Below, one piece after another: positions 51,380-63,133 of a stretch of DNA of 64,000 nucleotides. Every line of letters begins with the position of its first letter. The stretch's first letter is position 1. Origin of the DNA: Lampris incognitus (lineage: Eukaryota > Chordata > Actinopteri > Lampriformes > Lampridae); assembly GCF_029633865.1 (NCBI RefSeq), contig NC_079211.1:78685859-78749858 (forward strand). Direction: 5' to 3'. The position numbers and the translations under genes are program-made. The notes beneath the pieces were generated by a model. It was not told the origin of the DNA. It ran no database searches and worked only from the letters and a program-made list of their open reading frames with translations.

Positions 51380-52640
51380 TGTTGACTGCTACTCCTTCCC
51401 TCCTCCTCTCACCCTCAACCGGACGCCACTTTGGTGTGGCAGGGCCAGCCTTGTCCCTTGTCCGCTCTTGTTGATTCCGGTGCCGATGCAAGTTTTTAGA
51501 TCGGCTAGTTGCCAGACAGCTGGCTGTGGTCACCACTCCCCTCATCCTGCCTCTAGAGGCCAACTCTCACTAAATGGCCAGCCCCTTGCCCACATCATGG
51601 AGAAGACTGTTCCTGCCCTCCTCCATCTCTCTGGTAAGCACAAGGAAAAGATCGGTTTTCACACCATTGATAGCCTCATGCTTCCATAGTTCTTGGGCAG
51701 CCGAGGTTGAGACTCCACAACCCATACTTCAACTGGACCACAGGTAAGATAAATCCATGGAGTTCATGTTGCCATTGTGCCATCGTAACTGTTTCCGCCC
51801 AGCCTCTGCGCTGACTCTCCCAAGTGCGCAGTCTCTTCCTGAGCTCCCAGACCTCTCCACAGTTCCCTCAGTATATCATGATCCAGCCTGTTTTCAGCAA
51901 ACACCAGGCCCTGTCTCTACCGCCCCACCTACCCTATGACTCTGACATAGACTTGCAACCCGGAGCACCTCTGCCCAGCAGCCGGCTTTACCACACAGTT
52001 TGACTGTTATCAGCTTTACAACCTCTCCCAGCTGGAACAAGAGGCCATGGAAACATACATTCGTGACTCCCTGGCTGCAGGTATTATGCTCCCCTCTTCT
52101 TCTCTGGTGGGTGCAGGGGTTTTTCTTTGTAAGAAAGACGGCTCACGTAGACCATGCATTGACTTTCACAGCCTTAATCAGGTCACCGTTGAGGACAAAT
52201 ATCCTTTACCCGTAATCAGCTCTGCTTTAGTTCCTCTCCACGAAGCGGTGGTGTTTTCTAAGTTGGATCTCCGCAATGCCTACCACCTTGTGCACATTAG
52301 AGAGGGGGCTGAATTGAAGATAGCAGCATTTAACACACCTCTCGGGCACTTCGGGCACCTGGTGATGCCGTTCGGCCTGACGAATGCACCCGCTGTGTTC
52401 CAAGCCCTGGTAAATGATGTGTTGAGAGACATGATCGGGTGTTTTGTGTTTTTATAGCTTACTGATATTTTAGTCTATTCCAAGGACCTCGACTCTCGCC
52501 AGCTCCATGTTCGGCAGAGGCACCAGTGCTTGCTGGAGAACAAACCTTTTTTTGCAGACCGAGAAATGTGAGTATCATGCTGCTACCGCATCCTTTTTAG
52601 GCTACATGATTTTTCAGGGACAGGTGCAGATAGGTCCCAC
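51380..52640 (+). pseudogene. Gypsy fragment: protease to RT
   Basis: A protease trace (LLIPVPMQVF / VDSGADAS-like text in another frame near 51470) and stop-ridden linker, then an RT frame at 52047-52457: [36 protein letters not shown] and [18 protein letters not shown] stop after CFVFL is followed by LTDILVYSKD, so the catalytic YxDD has become LTD. No RNase H or integrase remains. Confidence 0.8.
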
Positions 52641-52893
52641 CAAAGTCTTGCAATCCCATCTGCTTTGTCCAGCTCCTGCCTCTGGTACTTGGTCTGTCTC
52701 CGTGGAGCCCCGCTTGTCTTCCTGCTTCCCGGTTTGGTCGAGGCCCCCCTGCCATGTGCGTTCTTGCCCTGGACCCAGTGTTCCCTGTCTGCTCCTCGCT
52801 CTACCAGCTCCTCGTCTTGTCTGGCATTAAAGGACTCGTTTTACTGAAACCCTGCTTTGAGTCTGTCTGTGTTGGCATATTGCAGCCGCGGTG
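52641..52893 (+). repeat. Possible 3' LTR piece of the gypsy fragment
   Basis: Non-coding stretch with ATTAAA near 52827 and an LTR-like end 'ttgcagccgcggtgaaca', directly after the gypsy remains. No second copy for comparison. Confidence 0.3.
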
Positions 52894-52967
52894 AACAGAC
52901 AGGAAGAGACGGAAACGGATGACCCGCTGTGGTGACCCCTAACGGGAGCCGCCCAAAATACTAGAAA

Positions 52968-53016
<49 letters not shown>
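52894..53016 (+). repeat. RTE-like LINE 3' tail with (AGT)n
   Basis: 'acggaaacggatgacccgct' and 'cccctaacgggagccgccc' match the 3' end of the RTE-like LINE at 11250-12031. It is followed by about 45 bp of AGT repeats. Confidence 0.85.
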
Positions 53017-53017
<1 letters not shown>

Positions 53018-53953
53018 AATTATTCATTGATACAAATCATGGAATAAATGTGTTGTTTTAGATTAGGTCTGTTTCCTTAATATTTCTGAGTTTACCCAGT
53101 AACAGGTGATGTGACGGAAAGGTGGAACTGCTGATTGGTTGACAGGGTAAAAGGGCCGCATAGTGCCCCTGACTGTTTCCATAAAAGCACTGAAAGGTTT
53201 GAACGCAACGTCTAACAGACGTCATACCCAAAGAAAGCATTTCTGTGAAAGCCTTCACCTGAATATTATGTCACTCCCATAATTTTAGCTGCCCTAGAAA
53301 GGATTAACGTCTAGTTTTTGGTTTTGCTTTGTGTGCGCGATTCCTTTCTGACTGCGGGGGGCACAGCAAGCTGCGGGAGCTGGGTGGCAACGAGCCAGTG
53401 GACAGCACGCGGAGGACGTGATCGGCTGTTCTAGCTGCCAATCAACTTCCGCTTCTTCAGCTGAGGAGGGGCGATAGACAGAGAAGGACAGTAAGGGTTT
53501 TTTGGAGAGCCCCACATTCACTTTCAGAAACACACTACCCGGGAAGAGTTTTGCTTGAACTGTCCCTGCTTTTCTTTTAACACGGCTCTACTTTCGATTC
53601 ATCCAGAGAGACCTTCACACGCAGGTGTTGAGCCCATGGTGGATACATTGTCTCCACAAGCGGATACTTTCTACGTTACTGTGAATAAATGCGGGCTGTG
53701 TTCACTTTGTAATCCGTTGTGTGTGATATGTTTTCCTCTTGACTCCTCCTCAGTCGAACCAGACTAGACCAGTGAGTCACGACTGCTAGACCAGAGCATC
53801 ACAAGTAGGGCTCTTCTTTCTTTTACCTTCACGGGGGACACAACCCTTACCTTGCTTAGATGGAAACCTTGTTTTATTTAAAGATAACAATTGATATATT
53901 TGTAAATGTAGAGGTCTGCTGCATATGTGATTGTGTGTACATATATATATATA
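53017..53953. other. Unclassified intron sequence
   Basis: A short frame at 53555-53767 has no recognisable domain. AATAAATG near 53684 might belong to an old LTR, without support. Confidence 0.3.
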
Positions 53954-55177
53954 CACTCACTGGCCACTTTATTAGATACACCTTGCTAGTACCGGGTTGG
54001 GCCCCCTTTTGCCTTCAGAACTGCCTTAATCCTTCGTGGCATAGATTCAACAAGGTACTGGAAACATTCCTCAGAGAGTTTGGTCCATATTGACATGATA
54101 GCATCACGCAGTTGCTGCAGATTTGTCGGCTGCACATCCATGATGCGAATCTCCCGGTCTACCACATCCCAAAGGTGCTCTATTGGATTGAGATCTGGTG
54201 ACTGTGGAGGCCATTTGAGTACAGTGAACTCATTGTCATGTTCAAGAAACCAGTCTGAGATGATTCGAGCTTTATGACATGGCGCGTTATCCTGCTGGAA
54301 GTAGCCATCAGAAGATGGGAAAACTGTGGTCATAAAGGGATAGACATGCTCAGCAACAATACTCAGGTAGGCTGTGACGTTGACACGATGCTCAATTGGT
54401 ACTAAGGGGCCCAAAGTGTGCCAAGAAAATACCCCCCACACCATTACACCACCACCACCAGCCTGAACCGTTGATACAAGGCAGGATGGATCCATGCTTT
54501 CATGTTGTTGACGCCAAATTCTGACCCTACCATCCGAATGTCGCAGCAGAAATCGAGACTCATCAGACCAGGCAACGTTTTTCTAATCTTCTATTGTCCA
54601 ATTTTGGTGAGCCTGTGCGAATTGTAGCCTCAGCTCCCTGTTCTTAGCTGACAGGAGTGGCACCCGGTGCGGTCTTCTGCTGCTGTAGCCCATCTGCCTC
54701 AAGGTTTGACGTGTTGTGCGTTCAGAGATGCTCTTCTGCATACCTTGGTTGTAATGAGTGGTTATTTGAGTTACTGTTGCCTTTCCATCAACTCGAACCA
54801 GTCTGGCCATTCTCCTCTGACCTCTGGCATCAACAAGGCATTTTCGCCCACAGAACTGCCGCTCACTGGATATTTTCTCTTTTTTGGACCATTCTCTGTA
54901 AACCCTAGAGATGGTTGTGCGTGAAAATCCCAGTAGATCAGCAGTTTCTGAAATACTCAGACCAGCCTGTCTGGCACCAACAACCAACCATGCCACGTTC
55001 GAAGTCACTTAAATCACCTTTCTTCCCCATTCTGATGCTCGGTTTGAGCTGCAGCAGATCGTCTTGACCATGTCTACATGCCTAAATGCATTGAGTTGCT
55101 GCCATGTGATTGACTGATTAGAAATTTGCGTTAACAAGCAGTTGGACAGGTGTGCCTAATAAAGTGGCCGGTGAGTG
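53954..55177 (-). mobile_element. Tc1-type DNA transposon, nearly intact
   Basis: The 1,224-bp element has TA on both sides (53952-53953, 55178-55179). The ends CACTCACTGGCCACTTTATT and CACTCACCGGCCACTTTATT are inverted repeats that differ at one base. The left side abuts a (TA)n tract. It contains one transposase gene with two lesions. Confidence 0.92.
53986..55030 (-). pseudogene. Tc1 transposase, one frameshift and one stop
   Basis: The ATG at 55028-55030 starts MGKKGDLSDFERG. A 4-base duplication near 54977-54990 shifts the frame right after it. In the new frame the protein continues GARQAGLSISETADLLGFSR (helix-turn-helix), RMARLVRVDGKATVTQIT, and a TAG where Trp is expected (54580-54582, IED-stop-KNVAWSDESRF). 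The rest is open: first catalytic Asp in WSDESRF, second in DNAPCHKA, Glu in NPIEHLWD, the DD34E set of Tc1. It ends at 53986. All catalytic residues survive. Confidence 0.9.
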
Positions 55178-55243
55178 TATAATCCAGTGAGTCAAGTAAA
55201 TCCTTTGAGACAGTATAAGCCTGTTTCATGCCATAAAGCAATC

Positions 55244-55248
55244 ATCAG

Positions 55249-55291
<43 letters not shown>
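55244..55291. repeat. (TG)n microsatellite
   Basis: About 45 bp of TG dinucleotides. Confidence 0.95.
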
Positions 55292-55292
<1 letters not shown>

Positions 55293-55429
55293 GTACACAC
55301 AGGGTGTTGTGATGCGTCTAGTGCAGCAGCGTGAAGTTGGAGGGAAGGTGCATGTGTTCTTCCAACCCGCTTGTGTCCCTCCTGCCCTTAGCTTGCTGCC
55401 GCTGGCTAGCCTTTGTGGCGAATAGGGAA

Positions 55430-56132
55430 GCATCCTAGCGCGTAAGCCTTCCCTTGCCAGTACATAGCCTCTCCTTCACCAAGACTCCTGCCAGGCCTCC
55501 CTGTGGCCACACATGGTAACTGGGGTCTTGCGGCCCCAGGCTAACTTGGCAGGGGATCTCGGAGCAGCAGTGGGCCCCAGAGATATGGTGTGCAGGCCCA
55601 CCCTGGTGGACACGCCCTGGCACCTATCAACCACTGCCCCGCTGCCTTGTGGGTGAGTCTGGAAGACATAAGGCTAAGGGAGCTTACCCCAACAGAAAAG
55701 CAAGCTGTGGCGGCACGCTTCGAGGCGGTTCCCGAAAAACCGGATTTCCGGCAGCCCCCTGCAGTTGTGTGGAGGTGCCGGTCGTCTAGGGATCCCCCTT
55801 GCCATCGGAACCATCTCCTCTACAATCAAGTCATGTGGCGTTGGGAGAAGCGCACCCCCCATGCCACTTTAAAAACCATCTCTGCGCAGGTATCTTCTGC
55901 TATCTGAGTCCCCCACCTCACAAAGTCTGGCGGCGATGGAGTATCCAATGACGGGAGCAGGTCTGAATGAGCTGGGAGCTCTTAGTTGGAACTCTGCACG
56001 CCAGCGGCACAGGGCAACGGTCGTTAGCAGCTGGGATTGAGTGGCAGCTGTTTCCGGCAGACCCCTGTGCGTCTGAGCAGCCCTATTTAGGGACCGCACT
56101 GCTCACCCCTTTCAGGGAACGGCCTAGAAAAG
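55430..56132 (+). repeat. 5' leader of the zinc-finger LINE
   Basis: Non-coding leader with 'gccacacatggtaactggg' and 'ggtgtgcaggcccaccctgg', continuous with the ORF that follows. Diverged copies of parts are at 14060-14620. A degraded ORF1 may be hidden here, but I could not support it. Confidence 0.5.
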
Positions 56133-58200
56133 GTGGCCCAAAAATTGCCCACTCAACACTGCGCCTGGGCAGGAAACCGCACCTGCCGGGCCATTCCACT
56201 ATGCGGTCGAAAAACAAACATTATACCACTAAGATTTGCAGCATGGAACATAAGAACACTCCTGGACGTCAGCCATGGTACGGACAGACCTCAACGCAGA
56301 ACAGCACTTATTGCTAGCGAGCTGAGGCGCTATTGTGTGGATGTGGCGGCACTCAGTGAGACCAGGCTCCTTGAAGAGGGCTCGCTCAATGAAGTAGGAG
56401 AGGGCTATACCTTCTTTTGGAAAGGATACCCCCTAGGAGGTCAACACATCCATGGAGTTGGTTTTGCAATTAAGAACAGTCTCTTACCCAAACTCGAAGA
56501 AACACCAGTGGGCATTAATGAGCGGCTTATGACTCTCCGTATACCCCTTGCAAAATGTCGATACATCACCTTGATAAGTGCCTATGCTCCAACTTTACCA
56601 TTTCATGATGAAGAGAAAGATCGCTTCTACCAGGCACTCGATGATGTACTCATCAACATCCCAAGGAGCGACAAAGTCATTTTGCTTGGTGATTTTAATG
56701 CCCGAGTTGGGAAGAATATGCAAAATTGGAATGGAGTGATTGGCGCCCACGGCATTGGAAAAGTCAACCCCAATGGCATAAGACTTCTTAGTCTGTGCTC
56801 GGAACATGACCTCACCATCACAAACACCATTCTCAAACAAAAGAATAAATACAAGGCATCCTGGATGCATCCCAGATCCAAACACTGGCACCTGCTTGAT
56901 TATGCTATCGTGAGGCGGGTTGATCTTAAAGACGTGCTCCTTACAAAAGCTATGCGAGGAGCAGACTGCTGGACAGACCACCGTATGATCCTGACAAAAG
57001 TCAGAGTACATGTCCGACCCTTGAGACGCCAATCTGGGCCAAAAAAGAAACCACTCCACTGCGCCAGACTATCCAACAGCGACATCCGAAACACCTTCCG
57101 CCGTTCTCTAGCCGACAACTTAGTTGACATTGAACAGCTGATCAACTCAGAGTCTGGGATGGATGAAAAGTGGACCTCTCTGAGCACCACCCTCTTTGAC
57201 AATGCAGCCCAATCCATTGGCTTCAAAAGCAAGAAACATCAGGACTGGTTTGATGACAATGCCGGAACGATCTCCACCCTCCTGGACAACATGCATAAGG
57301 CACACAGAGCTGCCCTCAGCAACCCACTATCCCAACCTCTCAAGAAAAAATGGCAAGACCTCCGCTCTGAGGCCCAAGCAACTCTGCGGAAACTGCAAAA
57401 TGAGTGGTGGATTTTGAAAGCCAACGAAATCCAGGCTCATGCAGACAGGAACGACATGCATGGTTTCTATGATGCAGTTAAGGCCGTCTATGGCCCCAGA
57501 AACTGCTCCCTGACACCCGTTAGGTCTGCTGATGGAACAACTCTCATCAAGGATCAGGCCCTGTTAGTGGAGCGGTGGGCCGAGCATTTTAACACCCTGC
57601 TCAACCAGCCCACCCCAGTGGACTCAACTGTACTGGCAGAACTCCCTCAACAGCCTACCTTGCAAGACCTAGACCTCCCACCATCTTTTAAAGAAATCCT
57701 ACATGCAGTCAAGACCCTAAAAAACAACAAAACCCCTGGACCTGATAATATTCCAGCTGAAATCCTCAAAGAAGGAGGCTACCTCTGTACGAGGACACTG
57801 TATCTCTATATCCTTGAGGTGTGGAGTCGCGAGTGTGTCCCCCAACAGTGGAAAGATGCCAACATTGTGGCCATTTATAAAAACAAAGGAGACAAATCCA
57901 TCTGCTCCAACAGTAGGGGTATTTCACTGCTGGCCATTGCTGGAAAGGCTCTAGCCAAGATCATGCTCCGCAGACTAACACTCGCAATAGCCGAACAGGT
58001 CATACCAGAGTCACAATGCGGCTTCCGAAAGGATAGAGGGACCATTGACATGATCTTTGTGACACGCCAGCTCCAGGAGAAATGCAGAGAACAGCACAAG
58101 GATTTATACATAGCATTCATAGACCTCTCAAAGGCAAGTCCTGAAGACATTTGGATGTCCACCCAAGTTTCTTACCATTCTTGGACAGTTTCACTCAGGA
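56133..58200 (+). pseudogene. Zinc-finger LINE: endonuclease and RT N-terminal half
   Basis: An open frame of about 690 codons. APE-type endonuclease residues are all present: N39 (AAWNIRT), E76 (LSETRL), D187 and N189 (LGDFNARVG), D256 (LLDYAI), and D282/H283 (TDHRMI). The RT fingers follow (NNKTPGPDNIPAEIL, KNKGDKSICSNSRGISLL, GFRKDRGTIDMIF). At FIDLSKA (about 58134) the expected FD-x-V-x-R segment is missing and the frame changes: a short deletion of roughly ten codons plus a shift. The rest of RT is in the next frame from 58155 onward. The start codon is not certain; the first recognisable endonuclease text is near residue 34. Confidence 0.85.
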
Positions 58201-59397
58201 ATGATGGCCCGAGTGGTAGTGGGGAACCGCAGTTCTGAGCCCTTTGGTGTGCAGACTGGAGTGAGACAAGGCTGTGTGCTAGCCCCAGTCCTGTTCAATA
58301 TCTTCTTAGTCTCTGTTACAACACTGCTACAAAGGAGGCTGGAGAAGCAGGCTGGAGTCACCATTGACTTCAGGCTTGATGGTAACCTATTTAACATCAG
58401 GAGGTTTCAGGCAACCACCAAGTTGACCTCTGAGACCATTATTGAGCTACAGTATGCCGACGATTGTGCCCTGGTAGCTCACACACCAGAAGCTCTACAA
58501 AACACTCTGTCGGCAGTTGTAACTGCATACAGGAGAATGGGACTGATTATTAACACCCAAAAGACAGAGGTAATCTGTCAGTTGACTGCCGGCCTCCCAA
58601 ACCACCCAACAACCTTCACAGCAGAAGGGCAACAACTGGCCACTGTTCCTGCCTTCAAATATCTGGGAAGTATGCTATCCGACACCTGCAAAATAGACGA
58701 TGAGATTCAGCACCGCCTCAAACAAGCCTCAACATCTTTTGGCCGTCTAAGGAGAAGGGTTTTCCAAAACAGCAACCTCAATCTCCACACTAAAGTGCTT
58801 GTTTACAGAGCAGTGTGCATCTCCACACTACTCTATGGATGTGAGGCATGGACCATCTACAGCCACCATCTCAGAAGCCTGGAGGCCTTCCATGTAAAAT
58901 GTCTCCAGAGGATCCTTGGCATTACTTGGGAGGACAGGGTGCCACACACAGAGGTGTTGGAGCGGGCAGGCAGCTGCAGCGTGGAGTCTACCCTAAAACA
59001 CCATCAACTCAGGTGGCTTGGGCATGTTATTCGCATGCCCAGCGAACGACTCCCACGAAAAGTCCTCTACGGCCAACTACGCCTTGGTCAATGCACTGCT
59101 GGTGGGCAGAAGAAGCGGTTCAAAGACCAAATGAAGACCACACTAAAAAGATGTCAGATCAACCCCTCTTCTTTGGAGGAACTTGCTTTCTGCCGCACAA
59201 CCTGGCGCTCTCACATCTCAGAGGGAGTGAAGTACATGGAAAACCAGCGCACACAACACCGTGTAGCAAAGCGTGCAAAGAGGCATGCTCGCAAAGCTAC
59301 CACTACCCCCTCCAGCACCACTTTTACATGCCCGGTCTGCAACCGCAACTGTGCATCCAGGATCGGACTATTCAGCCACCAAAGGACCCACAAATAG
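58201..59397 (+). pseudogene. Zinc-finger LINE: RT palm to C-terminal C2H2 finger
   Basis: An open frame of 398 codons with the RT palm (GVRQGCVLAPVLF, then YADD at residues 85-88), thumb and connection (VYRAVCISTLLYGCEAWTIY, HVKCLQRILGITWEDRV, LRWLGHVIRMPSERLPRK), and a single C-terminal C2H2 finger (CPVCNRNCASRIGLFSHQRT). It would be one protein with the frame before it if the break near 58134-58155 were absent. Clade is unresolved: the C-terminal finger and RT text match a LINE group common in fish and marine invertebrates. Confidence 0.88.
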
Positions 59398-59449
59398 AAG
59401 AAGATGGTCATCATCGGGCACGATGGACAACCAGCAAGCAAGCAAGCAA

Positions 59450-59512
<63 letters not shown>
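59398..59512 (+). repeat. LINE 3' end with (AAGC)n and (TG)n
   Basis: A short 3' UTR ('gaagatggtcatcatcgggc'), then AAGC units at about 59430-59454 and about 57 bp of TG dinucleotides. Confidence 0.85.
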
Positions 59513-59515
<3 letters not shown>

Positions 59516-59904
59516 ATAACCAGTAAAGAAGAAATTGTGTCAGAACATGCCATGCTCTTCAGTGGATGAGCTGAGAGTTTGTCCTGATGACGGGCAGGAA
59601 AGTGAAAAGATGCCCAGATTGGAAGAAGTGCATTCAAGTAGGCACTGATAATGGAAGAAAGGCCTATGGACTGAAACATCTTATCAGTAGAGTCTTCTGT
59701 CAGTTTGTGAAGCTACTACTGTTAATGTTTAGGCCTGAAACACTCTACTGATGCCCCCCATCTGTAGTCTGTATTCATAACAGGTCTGAAGCTGCAGTCT
59801 GGACTGATGTGGCTGGTTCCCATTTGCTGTTTACTTCCATAGGGACCCATGTACAGTATTGATGGACACAGGGGCACTACATGCAGGTATTCACTTGTTG
59901 CACT
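59513..59904. other. Intron sequence, nothing recognised
   Basis: No feature I can support. Confidence 0.3.
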
Positions 59905-59912
59905 TCATAGAT

Positions 59913-60156
59913 CAGTGTTTCTCAACCCAGTCCTCAAAGAACCCCTATCCTGCAGATTTTCATTGTAACCCTGCATAGGTAGCCCTGCTTGTACTTACTC
60001 GACCAATCATCTCGCAGCACTTAATTATGCAAGGTGTGCAACATCTGACAAAATTCATTGCTGATTGGTTGAATAACTACAAACAGGTACCTATTCAGGG
60101 TTGCAAAGAAAATATGCAGGATAGGGGTTCCTTGAGGACAGGGTTGAGAAACACTG
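59913..60156. mobile_element. hAT-type MITE with 8-bp target duplication
   Basis: This is a 244-bp element with long inverted ends: CAGTGTTTCTCAACCCAGTC on the left, and the inverse 'gggttgagaaacactg' on the right. The inversion continues inward ('aacccctatcctgcag' / 'tgcaggataggggtt') for about 70 bases. It is flanked by TCATAGAT at 59905-59912 and 60157-60164. No protein. Confidence 0.9.
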
Positions 60157-60261
60157 TCATAGATAGTAACCTCTTGAGTGATGAAGAAACACAGGGTAGG
60201 TTGTAACTGGTTTGGAGCTTTGAAAACAACGAGACATTCAACGGTGTGTTCAATCTGTCAC

Positions 60262-60392
60262 CTGGAAGTTGACGCTGGCGGCCCCAGCTGATTGGCCAAA
60301 GATGGTGATACTGTCACGGTGACCACCAAAGGCTTCGACGTTCCTGTGGACCCAGGAGATGGCTGCATGTTGGTCCCAGAGGCCGTAATTAC
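60262..60392 (-). CDS. cel: cel exon carrying the catalytic serine
   Basis: Acceptor TTTCCAAG before 60392; donor CAG/GTGACA after 60262. The 131-bp exon completes a Gly codon and reads [20 protein letters not shown], then [24 protein letters not shown] is the nucleophile elbow (GxSxG); its Ser codon is at 60289-60291. NYGL-DQ and FGG-p-x-ITIFG are diagnostic of type-B carboxylesterases, and the neighbouring exons place it in bile salt-activated lipase, which hydrolyses cholesteryl esters, retinyl esters and acylglycerols in the gut lumen. Confidence 0.95.
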
Positions 60393-60539
60393 CTTGGAAA
60401 CACAATCAGCTGACTTCATTGACTGTTCACCAAATTAACCAGGGAACACCAACATCGATACAGCACACTAATGCACAATACTGATGCTCTCCTGTCTCCT
60501 CGAGCTGACATTAGCGCTAGTCAAGATGTTGATTCAGTC

Positions 60540-61756
60540 CTAAATAATTTCAACAATACCTGCATCCAGATCCTGGACATGTTGCACCATTTGAGCAGAG
60601 AAACCTCTCTGTCTTCCTGCCATGGATAAATGACAGCTACTTAACTTAAAGAGGGACCATGTAGGGGAGAGTGGAAGTGGAAAGCCTCTAAACTGGCAGT
60701 GTACCTCGACATTTTAAGAGATTCTTTGAACAACTTCAATACAGAGGTTAAAAAATGCCAGAGCATGGTATTTTTCGGACCTTAAGGAAAGGAACCAAAG
60801 CCACTCCAGGGTTTTGTTCAGTGTAATTAACCATGCCACGGAGGCTCCTCCGAGTGTCAGTATGGACTTCTCTCCTGAGAAATGTGAGGAATGTTTAACC
60901 TTATTTTTCAAAAAAGTCTCTAGCATCAGAATGCACATTACCCCTCTTGCACAGGATACAGCTATTTCTTTTAAAACTGCTACCTTCTTTGACCCCATTG
61001 ACACAATTTTTACTGACACTCACTGGGGTGATTAATAAAATAAAGCCCTCCTCTTGTGCTCTCAACATCCTTCCTGTGAGATTTCTGAAAGGAGTGTATG
61101 GATCTATCAGCCCATATATGCTCTCCATAATCAACGTGTTGCTATTGACTGTTTCTGTCCCTGCTTATTTTAAGACTGCTGATGTTCAACTCCCTTCTTA
61201 ACGATAAACATCTTTAGACACCAACTTGCTGGATAATTTCAGACACATTTCTAAACTGCGCTTCCTTTCCAAGGTTCTTGAAAAAGTTGTTGCTGAAAAA
61301 TTGTTTGCTTTTTTCCAACAAAAATGAACTCTGAGACATTTCAGTCAGGATTTAGGGCAAACCACAGTACACAGAGTGCGCTCCTTAAAGTGATGAATGA
61401 TCTGCTGGTTGCCGCTGATTCTGGAAAATCTTCAGTTTTAGTTCTGGTAGATCTAGATGCTGCATTTGACACTGTGGATCATTCTGTTTAATTGGAATAT
61501 CTCAAACACTGGGTTGGCATCTCTAGTTCAGCTTTAAAGTGACTTTACTCATACTTGAAAGATAAATATTTTAGGATAGCCATTGACAATTCATGGTCAT
61601 CCTCTGTTAAGATGACCTGCGGGGTTCCCCAGGGGTCTGTCATTGGACCACTCTTGTTCTCTCTACATGTTATTCCTGGGGCATGTCATTTGAAAGCATA
61701 ATGTCAGCATCCATTCCTATGCAGGTGGCACTCAATTGTACCTCTCTTTTAAGAAA
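60540..61756 (+). pseudogene. L2-like LINE, 5' and palm part
   Basis: Degraded frames: [34 protein letters not shown] at 61260, [18 protein letters not shown] text at 61370, [11 protein letters not shown] at 61455, GVPQGSVIGPLLF at 61625 and SYAGGTQLYLSF (palm; ADD changed to AGG). It is cut at about 61756 by a SINE and continues at 62244. Confidence 0.7.
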
Positions 61757-62243
61757 GCCACTTTATTTTGTCATTGTACAGATTACAATGAAATATCCAT
61801 CTATTATCCAAACTGCTTATCCTGCTCTCAGGGTCGCGGGGATGCTGGAGCCTATCCTAGCAGTCACTGGGCGGCAGGCGGGGAGACACCCTGGACAGGC
61901 CGCCAGGCCATCACACAGGGCCACACTGAAATGTGTTCTCTGCATTTAACCCATCCTATTGTGTAGGAGCAGTGGGCAGTGGGCAGCTGCAATGCCTGAG
62001 GACCAGCTTAGGTTCTTCTTTCCATTGTCTTGGTCAGGGGCACAGACAGGGAGAGTATTACCCCCAACATGCATGTCTTTTGATAGTGGGAGAAAACCAG
62101 AGCACCCGGAGGAAACCCACGCAGACATGGGGAAAACATGCAAACTCCACACAGAAAGGACCTGGGACGGCCTGGGGTTCGGACCCAGGACCTTCTTGAT
62201 GTGAGGCAACAGTGCTAACCACTGGGCCATCATGCCGCCCCAC
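61757..62243 (-). mobile_element. tRNA-derived SINE (V-SINE-like), minus strand
   Basis: The minus strand starts 'ggcggcatgatggcccagtg' and has a box-B-like 'gggtccgaacccc'. It carries the core 'gtggagtttgcatgttttcc', an extra inner segment absent from the copy at 20320-20665 ('ggcggcctgtccagggtgtc'), and ends 'ctgtacaatgacaaaataaa'. It sits in the LINE palm region. Confidence 0.85.
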
Positions 62244-62502
62244 TGACCCTAATGATTTTAATAAAATTAATACACTCCATGACTATATGCATGACCTCAA
62301 ATGCTGGATAGTCCAGAACTTCCTGCAGCTAAATACTGATAAAACAGAGGTACTTATCATTTGCCCTGACAAAGTTTACACTAATACTTCAAAACATCTG
62401 GGCTCTCTGTCTCAAAATATAGCCCAAAACTGCAAAAATCTTGGTTTCATCATTGATAACAACCTCGGCTTGAGCAAGCACGTTAACTCTGTTGTCTAGT
62501 GA
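62244..62502 (+). pseudogene. L2-like LINE, post-palm part
   Basis: Continues from 61756: PNDFNKINTLHDYMHDLKCW, FLQLNTDKTEVLIICPDK and LGFIIDNNLGLSKHVNSV. Truncated at 62500. Confidence 0.75.
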
Positions 62503-63130
62503 ATTAACTAGACAACAGTAGGGGTATAAAATAAGGGTATACTTCCTCCTACTGCTTTCCCAACATGTAACAAATAATCTGATGTATATGGAGATTTGTT
62601 CACTGACTTTGATGTGTGGATTTGTTGATCACTTCAGAGTATTGGCAATGGATTATCTGTATGTTCTATCCTGCTTATTACATGTTCGAAATAAATCATC
62701 ATTCATTCATTTTTATTTTTTTATTAATTAATAGAAAAGCATCTGATGTCTGTCTGTCCTGAATATCATGGTCAGGATACGCCACAGCTTTATTATTTGT
62801 CTGTCAACAAAACACTGTATTGATTCATCGTTTTGAACTAAAGTAGATTATTTGACTTCTCATTATCCTTTTTGCATTCTGGGTAAAAGATAAATCCCCC
62901 TAACACTTCAGTTTGGGAACAACGTTCTGTGAGCATTCCTCATGTGAACGGGTTCATGCTGGTGTTGAAGGGCGTATCTCCCCATATGGAATGGAATGGG
63001 TTTCTATTATAATTGGACATCATCTCAAAAGCTATGCCAACATAAAAATTGTGTTTACCACAAAAGCATCGTCATGTTTTGAAAGACGGATGAACTCTAG
63101 ATGACTTTATATTCTCCCAATGGATGGAAG
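62503..63130. other. AT-rich intron sequence
   Basis: Possible LINE tail 'cgaaataaatcatcattcat' near 62690. No gene seen. Confidence 0.35.
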
Positions 63131-63133
63131 GTG

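Noticed and set aside
53555..53767. 70-aa plus-strand gene
   Set aside because: No domain, no conservation evidence, and it lies in an intron of the minus-strand gene.
59273..59569. Cys-Val repeat proteins next to the LINE end
   Set aside because: Translations of the (TG)n microsatellite.
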